20,781 nucleotides of DNA, from NCBI GenBank assembly GCA_003559755.1, contig PWKM01000316.1, forward strand, positions 1 to 20,781, given 5' to 3'. Shown piece after piece: positions 15,694-20,781 of the stretch. The notes under the pieces were generated by a model. That model had not been told where the DNA came from. It saw only the letters and a list, made by a program, of their open reading frames with translations, and searched no databases. The stretch's first letter is position 1. Every line of letters begins with the position of its first letter. Made by a program: the position numbers and the translations under genes. Source of the DNA: Planctomycetota bacterium (GTDB lineage: Bacteria; Planctomycetota; PUPC01).

Positions 15694-16071
15694 TACGTCG
15701 GGCTCTTTTCGAAATGCTCGCTGGCCCAACCTGCGTTCGTAAAGCGGCTCCGGTTGATTCACGATGGGGAAGGTCAGAATCTCGGCCACGCCGGCGAGCA
15801 GCCGAACAAGGCCGTTGCCAACGCCTTCGGTCGGTCCCGCCAGCAGGGCATAGCCCATGTGGTCGGTCTCCTGTGCCACTCTTCCAAAGGTGGCGGGAAT
15901 GTCCAGGGGCGATGCGACAATGTTGATGGTCCCCCTCCCTATTTTCATGATCGGCACGGCTGCCGGCTGCTTACTCCAGTGGTCACTCGGCAAGTCATAA
16001 TAGGACCTGGTGGCCGAACAGCCGGCCGCTCCCACTCCCACAAGCATAATCAAGAATAGACACCGTCGCAT
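15685..16071 (-). CDS. Small lipoprotein, TIGR04073-like
   Basis: The start is set at ATG 16071 because AGGAGG lies 4 bases upstream; a GTG at 16089 would start upstream of that ribosome site. The 128-residue product has a signal peptide, MRRCLFLIMLVGVGAAGC, with the lipidated cysteine at 18. The mature part contains KIGRGTINIVASPLDIP, a glycine-rich hydrophobic middle (LLAGPTEGVGNGLVRLLAGV) and EILTFPI. This resembles the small exosortase-associated family TIGR04073 as I remember it (GRG.xN...xxEIP, then FP near the end). The function of that family is not known to me. It lies 30 bases after the pseudopilin gene and is probably co-transcribed with it. Confidence 0.75.
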   Translation of the reverse strand: MRRCLFLIMLVGVGAAGCSATRSYYDLPSDHWSKQPAAVPIMKIGRGTINIVASPLDIPATFGRVAQETDHMGYALLAGPTEGVGNGLVRLLAGVAEILTFPIVNQPEPLYERRLGQRAFRKEPDVTP

Positions 16072-16101
16072 CCCGCCTCCTCTTAGCACGGGCCGGAAAA
16101 A

Positions 16102-17034
16102 TCAGAAGAAATAAAAGTGGTCCTCGCCATCTCCTCCTGCGTTGAGCACGCGAAGCTGGAATCGGAGTTCGTCCCAATCCTTCCAGACAACATTGCCGCT
16201 CGCAAACACTACGTGAGCCCCCCAGCCGCTCTTGGAGTTGGCCGAGCCGGATACATGATTGGCGTAAAACGTGATCTGGTTCCGATTGGCCTCGGTGATC
16301 TTGGTGTGGGCGTCGCCCCAACTGCTTCCGGACGGCCTCTCCGTCAAGACCACGATGTCCGCCAACAGGGGCACGCCGCTCTCGTCGTGTGCCCAGTAAG
16401 GCGTCTGGCGCAGGGCACGCCGCGATCGATCCCGGTTCATCTGCAGGTCATCGGGCACGATTGGATGGGTGGGGTTGGACCGTTCTGACTCGGAGCGGTT
16501 GAACCGGATGTTGTCCGCCAAGTCCAGATTTGACAAGTTCAGTGTGTAGTCGCTGGACCGATCGTGCCCGGAAGCATACTCGACTCCCGCCCAGTGTATG
16601 GTCCAGATCGGCGACGCTTCATCACCCTCGTCGCCTCGACATGCCGAGCATTCGCACTCATAGGTCGGAGTCAGGTTGCCCAGATAGATATACGAGCTCG
16701 CGGCCCAGTGGGGATGGGTGGGCTCGCTGGAATCCGACGCCGGACATCTCATGACGCCCGGAGCGCGGAGTCCGCTCACAACCTGGCTGTACAGGGCGGC
16801 ACCGTCGCCCCATGCCCCGGGATGCTCGCCCCCGCTGGGAAATCGGCCGGTCGTGGTGGCAATCTTGATCAGTTCCGTCCCGATCTGGCGGATATGATTG
16901 GCACATTCCACTCGATCGGCCATCCCCCAGATCGGCCGGGCCACCATCAGACCAAGCGATGCCAGAACAAGGATTATCGAGATGACGACCAACAGCTCGA
17001 TCAGGGTAAAACCGTGGCGAATCGTTGTGATCAT
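16102..17034 (-). CDS. Type II-style pseudopilin with H-X9-DG-like C-terminus
   Basis: The 310-residue protein starts MITTIRHGFTLIELLVVIS, a type IV/type II prepilin signal with cleavage after Gly8 and glutamate at +5, then a hydrophobic helix to about residue 33. The C-terminal segment, ANHVSGSANS then GAHVVFASGNVVWKDW, resembles the H-X9-DG ending of planctomycete and verrucomicrobial pseudopilins, with ASG in place of ADG. Residues 127-132 form CECSAC, with other cysteines at about 42 and 96. AAGGAG lies 6 bases before the ATG. This signal class needs a PilD-type peptidase, which is not in the window, and the protein probably does not belong to the Tad machine. It is followed by the lipoprotein gene. 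Confidence 0.88.
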   Translation of the reverse strand: MITTIRHGFTLIELLVVISIILVLASLGLMVARPIWGMADRVECANHIRQIGTELIKIATTTGRFPSGGEHPGAWGDGAALYSQVVSGLRAPGVMRCPASDSSEPTHPHWAASSYIYLGNLTPTYECECSACRGDEGDEASPIWTIHWAGVEYASGHDRSSDYTLNLSNLDLADNIRFNRSESERSNPTHPIVPDDLQMNRDRSRRALRQTPYWAHDESGVPLLADIVVLTERPSGSSWGDAHTKITEANRNQITFYANHVSGSANSKSGWGAHVVFASGNVVWKDWDELRFQLRVLNAGGDGEDHFYFF

Positions 17035-17062
17035 GGTTTGCTCCTTATGTTGCTCTATCCTA

Positions 17063-17092
17063 ATTCTAGGTGGTACGGGGCGGTTCGGTCAA
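17063..17092 (-). promoter_or_regulatory. Promoter for the pseudopilin-lipoprotein pair
   Basis: On the minus strand TTGACC (plus 17087-17092) is followed after 18 bases by TAGAAT (plus 17063-17068). Transcription would begin near 17056, giving a short leader containing the AAGGAG ribosome site. Confidence 0.5.
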
Positions 17093-17119
17093 GAGCAAAC
17101 GCTCAAAACAGGGGAACAC

Positions 17120-17173
17120 ATAGCCGATCGCATCGAACCAACTCCGAGCGGCGGACCGAAAAGCGTCGGCTAT
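17120..17173. repeat. Inverted repeat between ankyrin and pseudopilin genes
   Basis: ATAGCCGA (17120-17127) and TCGGCTAT (17166-17173) are perfect inverted copies separated by 38 bases, in the 201-base gap after the ankyrin operon. The long loop and lack of a T-run argue against a simple terminator. Nothing else was recognised in the gap apart from the promoter at 17063-17092. Confidence 0.3.
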
Positions 17174-17235
17174 TCTGCACTCCGCACCGGATTCGCAAGA
17201 TGGACTGCCGGGGCGATGCGTCTGGCAGATACAGT

Positions 17236-18933
17236 TCATTTCGCACCCTGAGCTTTGAGAATGTCGCGAACCGCTTCGCCCGTGGCGAACTCGAGCGGTC
17301 TCCGCCCCTGGTTGTCTTCCGCGTTCACATCGGCCCCGCGTTCGATCAGCAGCTTGACGACGCCTTCGCCGCCGCGTGCCGCGCCGAGGTGGAGCGCTGT
17401 CCAGCCCCGCTCGGTCTTCGCCGCCACATCGGCCCCGCCGTCGAGCAGACGTTCCGTCATCCATCGGTCGCCCGTCCGGACCGCCTTGTGGAGCGGGGTC
17501 TCGTTGAACCGATCGCCGGCGTTGGCGTCGCCCCCCTCCTTCAGGAGAAGCGATGCTACGCCCGGCCGGCTCCTCTCGGCGGCGATGTGGAGCGCGGTCT
17601 GGCCCGATTCGTTCTTATCGTCCAGATCGACACCCCGTTCGAGCAAGAGTTCGGCCACATCCGGGCTGCCCAGATTGGCGACCGCATGCAGGGGCGTGTT
17701 CCCTTCGCGATCGACACGCGATATGGCAGCTCCCTGGTCGATCAGAAGCCGGGCAACCTGGACGCTCGCGGCGTAGTAGAGCGGTGTTGCCTCTCTGAGG
17801 TCCGTCGCATCGACCTCGGCTCCGCGGTCAAGCAGCAGGCGAACCAGCGATTCCTTGCCGGAACGAACCGCCAGGTGCAGGGGGGTGTAGCCGGGCGGTT
17901 CAATCAAGGTCTGTTTTGTGTTGACATCGGCCCCGTGGTCGAGGAGCATCTCGACCGCTTCCTCCTTGCCGCCCGCGGCCGCCATGTGCAGCGGCGTTCC
18001 GTCACGCTCGGACATCAGGTCCGGCTCGGCCCCACGGGCCAGGAGCAGTTCCATGATCGGGAGGTGCTCCCATCGGGCTGCCGCGTGCAGCGGCGTGCGG
18101 CCCGTCCGATCGGAGTAATCCATCTCCGCCCCGGCGTCGAGCAGCATCTGAACGCCCGGCGTCCACCCGCCCCAGGCCGCCAGGTAGAGCGGTGCGATCC
18201 CCGCCTTGTTTCGGATGTTCGGCGAGGCGTCGTGTTTCAGCAGCAGTTCGGCGATCTCGCGGTCGTGCGTGCTGGCCATCACCCGGTGCAGCGGCGTCCA
18301 GCCGTGATGGTCCTGTACGTTGGGCCAGGCGCCCCGATCCAGCAGAAGCCGTGCTGCCGCCGACTGCTGCCCGGTAATCGCCGCGAAAAGGGGCGTGTGG
18401 CCCGAATGCCGACGGGCGTTGGGCGAAACGCCGGCATCAATCAGTTCATCAACACGATACAGGTCACCGGACTGCACCGCTTCGAAGAGCTTTTCCGTAT
18501 CCTCCTGGTACTGCTCCATCGCTTCCATCACGTCCTGGTGGTCGCGCTCCTTCGCAACCGTGTACGGGGTCCGCCCGCGGCCGTCGGCCAGATACAAGTC
18601 GGCCCCGCCGCTGAGCAACAGCCGAACGATCTCGGCGTCCCCCCGGTCCGCCGCTCGGTGGAGCGGGGTCGCGTTGCGTGAGTCGCGGCTGTTCACTTCG
18701 GTCCAACGGTCGATCTGTCCCAGGCGTTGTCTGATTTCGGATTGATCTCCCTCGGAGACCAGGTCATGGAGATCGAGCTGGGAATCCGATGTCCACACCT
18801 CGGCGTCCGCCGTCGGTGTCTTGGCGTCCGGTTCGTCCGGTCGTTCGCCACATCCGACCGATAAGACGGGCAGAGTGAGAAGGATGATGACTATGCGGCC
18901 CAGTATCTGGGATGTGCCGTCAGTCCGCTTCAT
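17236..18933 (-). CDS. Ankyrin-repeat lipoprotein, about 14 repeats
   Basis: The 565-residue protein has a signal peptide with a hydrophobic core (IVIILLTLPVLSVG) and a likely lipidated Cys28. A polar spacer of about 20 residues follows. From about residue 52 to the end it is almost entirely 33-residue ankyrin repeats, each with G-x-T-PLH-x-AA and LLL-x-x-GA-x-x-x; about 14 are recognisable, some degenerate, and two short half-repeats interrupt the array near 53-80 and 116-140. It would be a membrane-anchored protein in the periplasm or on the surface, mediating protein contacts; the partner is unknown. ATG 18933 has GGAG 6 bases upstream. Its start lies inside the end of the upstream ankyrin gene, so the two are co-translated. 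Confidence 0.9.
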   Translation of the reverse strand: MKRTDGTSQILGRIVIILLTLPVLSVGCGERPDEPDAKTPTADAEVWTSDSQLDLHDLVSEGDQSEIRQRLGQIDRWTEVNSRDSRNATPLHRAADRGDAEIVRLLLSGGADLYLADGRGRTPYTVAKERDHQDVMEAMEQYQEDTEKLFEAVQSGDLYRVDELIDAGVSPNARRHSGHTPLFAAITGQQSAAARLLLDRGAWPNVQDHHGWTPLHRVMASTHDREIAELLLKHDASPNIRNKAGIAPLYLAAWGGWTPGVQMLLDAGAEMDYSDRTGRTPLHAAARWEHLPIMELLLARGAEPDLMSERDGTPLHMAAAGGKEEAVEMLLDHGADVNTKQTLIEPPGYTPLHLAVRSGKESLVRLLLDRGAEVDATDLREATPLYYAASVQVARLLIDQGAAISRVDREGNTPLHAVANLGSPDVAELLLERGVDLDDKNESGQTALHIAAERSRPGVASLLLKEGGDANAGDRFNETPLHKAVRTGDRWMTERLLDGGADVAAKTERGWTALHLGAARGGEGVVKLLIERGADVNAEDNQGRRPLEFATGEAVRDILKAQGAK

Positions 18934-20236
18934 GGGGCGCTCCGTGATCTTCCAGCAGGGTTCGTATTTGCTCGTCCGCCGTTACGTCGAGCGGGGTCCG
19001 ACCGACATCGTTCTCGACATCAACCGCAGCCCCTTCGTCGACGAGGAGTTGGACCACGTCCAGATGGCCGGCGGCGGATGCCTTATGCAGCGGGGTGTCG
19101 CCGTACACATTGGCGGCCCGGACGCTTGCGCCCGCCGCCAGGAGCACCTGTACGGTCTCCGTGATACCGGCCTCGGCTGCGGCGTGCAGGGCGGTCGCCC
19201 CATCGTGCCCCTCGGCGTCGGCCTCGGCTCCTAGGTCGAGAAGCAGGGCGACCATCCGGCGGGCGTCTTCTTGCCGGGCCAGTCGGTGCAGCGGCCCGTC
19301 GATCCGAGAATCAGGTGGATCGAGCCCGGCCCCCAACTCATGCAGCAGCACAACGATCTCCTCGCGGCCCCGCCTTGCTGCTGCGGCGAGCGGGGTCTCG
19401 CCCTGCTCGTCTTGCCGGTCGAGATCGGCCCGGCGATCGAGCAGCAGTTCGACGGTCTCCCGATCGCCTGCCTGCACCGCCTGATGGAGGGGCGTCACCC
19501 CGCCCTCGGCGGCGGCGTTCGCATTCGCGCCGGCATCCAGCAGCAGTTCGACGATCACGCGGTTGTCGGGCCGGCCGACCGCCACGTGGAGAGGCGTGGT
19601 TCCCCGCGAACCCCGGGCGTTGACATCGGCGCCCCTGTCGAGGAGCAGGCGGAGCACGTCACTCCCCTCCTCCGTCCTTGCCAGCCGATGCAGGGGGGTA
19701 TCGCCGCCCGACACACTGATGTCGGCCCGGGCGCCGAGCTCGAGCAGTGCCCGGATGACAGCCGGGTCGCCTGCGATGGTCGCATCGTGGATGGGCATCT
19801 CGTCGTACCGGTTCTTTGCGTTGACCTCCGCGCCGTGCTCAACCAGCAGCCGAACGATGTCGGCGGTCCCGTGGTTGCCGGCGGCATAATGGAGCGGCGT
19901 CTTGCCGAAGGCATCGCGCGCGTTGACCGCTGTTCTTGTCGCGAGCAACAGTTCGACGGCCTCCCGGTGGCCCTCCCGCGCTGCGAAGTGGAGCGCCGTC
20001 CGCTGATATCCGTCGGCCCGGCTGAGAGGCGTTCGCCACTCGATGTGTGCCCTCAGTTCCCCCAGGTCGCCGAGCTCGGCGGCCTGGAAAATATCCGTCG
20101 TCGGGCGCGGCCCACGCTGGTCAACGGGTTCCTGCACCTCCGCTTCCCGCTCCGGTTCCGGAGCAGTCGGCTCCTCTCGTGAGCACCCGAGAGCGGCCAC
20201 TAGTAAAGCCGGTACCAGTACCCAACGGATGGGCAT
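18920..20236 (-). CDS. Ankyrin-repeat lipoprotein, about 11 repeats
   Basis: The start is set at ATG 20236 because AGGAGG lies 7 bases upstream; a longer reading from 20323 would cover the promoter. The 438-residue protein has the signal MPIRWVLVPALLVAALGC with Cys18 as the likely lipidation site, then an acidic, proline-rich spacer (EEPTAPEPEREAEVQEP). About eleven ankyrin repeats of 33 residues fill the rest, with TALHFAAREGHREAVELLL as a typical core. It overlaps the second ankyrin gene by 14 bases. Both may form an envelope scaffold pair; whether they serve the pilus is not shown. Confidence 0.9.
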   Translation of the reverse strand: MPIRWVLVPALLVAALGCSREEPTAPEPEREAEVQEPVDQRGPRPTTDIFQAAELGDLGELRAHIEWRTPLSRADGYQRTALHFAAREGHREAVELLLATRTAVNARDAFGKTPLHYAAGNHGTADIVRLLVEHGAEVNAKNRYDEMPIHDATIAGDPAVIRALLELGARADISVSGGDTPLHRLARTEEGSDVLRLLLDRGADVNARGSRGTTPLHVAVGRPDNRVIVELLLDAGANANAAAEGGVTPLHQAVQAGDRETVELLLDRRADLDRQDEQGETPLAAAARRGREEIVVLLHELGAGLDPPDSRIDGPLHRLARQEDARRMVALLLDLGAEADAEGHDGATALHAAAEAGITETVQVLLAAGASVRAANVYGDTPLHKASAAGHLDVVQLLVDEGAAVDVENDVGRTPLDVTADEQIRTLLEDHGAPHEAD

Positions 20237-20277
20237 CACGTTTCCTCCTGTTGCGGATCGGACTATCTGTTCACTGT

Positions 20278-20286
20278 ATTGTAGCA
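20278..20286 (-). promoter_or_regulatory. Extended -10 promoter for the ankyrin operon
   Basis: On the minus strand TGCTACAAT gives an extended -10 element (TG-n-TACAAT). No good -35 is seen 17 bases upstream. Transcription would begin near 20271, leaving a leader of about 35 bases with AGGAGG before ATG 20236. Confidence 0.4.
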
Positions 20287-20343
20287 TAATGGGCGATATG
20301 ATGGAATTAATTGGCCCGCCCACTTCCGTTGGCCGGGTGGCTG

Positions 20344-20352
20344 TGCTATGAT
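20344..20352 (+). promoter_or_regulatory. Extended -10 promoter for the rightward edge gene
   Basis: TGCTATGAT is an extended -10 element (TG-n-TATGAT). The -35 position is poor (TTCCGT). Transcription would start near 20359, about 24 bases before ATG 20383. It faces away from the ankyrin promoter across 57 bases. Confidence 0.4.
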
Positions 20353-20382
20353 GTGCTCATCCGACGATGAGGTGATAGAAAA

Positions 20383-20781
20383 ATGAACGAGCCGGTCCGG
20401 ATCGATTCCGCTTCTCCGGCAGGGAACGAACCGCCCCGACACTGCACATACTGCGGAGCGGAGCTCGATCCGTCGGTCTATTTCTGCCCCCGTTGTGCCA
20501 CTCCCTATAAGGCGGTGGAATCGGTCCTTCCGGCATCCCTCCCAATCCACCTCACAACCGGGGATGTCATACGGAAGAAGGCCCCGCATGTCTCCACCCT
20601 CTTCTGGACATATTTCAGTGTCGTAGTCGGGGCGGCGCTCCTCAGCATCCTGGCATTCGGGGAGGACCAGTTTCTCCTGACGCTGGTCATCCAGAGTGCG
20701 GCACTGTTGGTCACTACGTGCATCTTCGCCGCTCGGCACTGGCCGTCGCTGGCCGTCCAGTTCAAGCGGTTCGGTCTTCTC
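20383..20781 (+). CDS. Zinc-ribbon membrane protein, cut by the right edge
   Basis: The frame is open for 133 codons from ATG 20383 to the window end, so the C-terminus is missing. GAGGTG lies 8 bases before the start. Residues 21-38 form a zinc ribbon, CTYCG then CPRC, in the CGAELDPSVYFCPRCA style. A short polar linker is followed by two hydrophobic segments (about 75-92 and 97-117) and the beginning of a third region. The layout resembles membrane proteins with an N-terminal zinc ribbon, such as some CPBP-type intramembrane proteases in planctomycetes, but no catalytic motif is within the visible part, so no function is assigned. Antisense readings here are shadows. Confidence 0.75.
   Translation, partial: MNEPVRIDSASPAGNEPPRHCTYCGAELDPSVYFCPRCATPYKAVESVLPASLPIHLTTGDVIRKKAPHVSTLFWTYFSVVVGAALLSILAFGEDQFLLTLVIQSAALLVTTCIFAARHWPSLAVQFKRFGLL

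Noticed and set aside
16564..18681. A 705-codon rightward frame opposite the pseudopilin and first ankyrin gene
   Set aside because: It crosses two genes and a promoter, and its periodic sequence is only the reverse reading of ankyrin repeats.
17300..20030. Periodic DNA of about 99 bases that could suggest a repeat array
   Set aside because: The period equals 33 codons and the copies are diverged ankyrin repeats in coding frame, not CRISPR or satellite DNA.
19271..20182. A 303-codon rightward frame opposite the second ankyrin gene
   Set aside because: It is an antisense image of the ankyrin repeats and lacks any start signal.

Overview
The window looks like chromosomal DNA from a planctomycete-type bacterium, possibly Phycisphaerae-like. 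This is an inference. It rests on high GC over most of the window, a type II-style pseudopilin ending in an H-X9-DG-like segment, membrane proteins with N-terminal zinc ribbons, several FHA proteins, and a small lipoprotein resembling the TIGR04073 exosortase-associated family. No RNA gene, insertion sequence, integrase or CRISPR array was seen.

Layout: (1) 1-808 holds the 5' part of a leftward zinc-ribbon membrane protein of lower GC, then a divergent promoter region. (2) 809-1642 is a SAM-dependent methyltransferase of archaeal (COG2521-like) type. (3) 1712-15620 is a rightward tad (Flp/type IVc pilus) cluster. Its order is promoter, a 52-residue Flp pilin, a terminator-like hairpin, a second Flp pilin, prepilin peptidase, TadE-like, a very large TadG-like, another TadE-like, an unknown membrane-anchored protein, CpaB, an FHA-CpaF fusion, TadB, TadC, DUF192, FHA-TM-pilus-N-domain, and FHA-TM-TPR. 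(4) 15685-17034 is a leftward pair: pseudopilin, then small lipoprotein. (5) 17236-20236 is a leftward pair of ankyrin-repeat lipoproteins overlapping by 14 bases. (6) 20383 to the right edge is the start of a rightward zinc-ribbon membrane protein.

How the genes work together: the two Flp pilins and three TadE/TadG-like pseudopilins would be processed by the peptidase, polymerised by CpaF on the TadB/TadC platform, and guided through the envelope with CpaB. A secretin, TadZ/CpaE and a classical TadD are absent. Instead three cytoplasmic FHA (phosphothreonine-reader) modules are present: one on the motor ATPase, one joined across a membrane helix to a domain resembling the N-terminal domain of pilus secretins, and one joined across a membrane helix to TPR-like repeats. 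This suggests a Tad machine controlled by Ser/Thr phosphorylation with signals relayed across the inner membrane. It is the most unusual feature of the window, but no kinase is encoded here, so the control model is inference.
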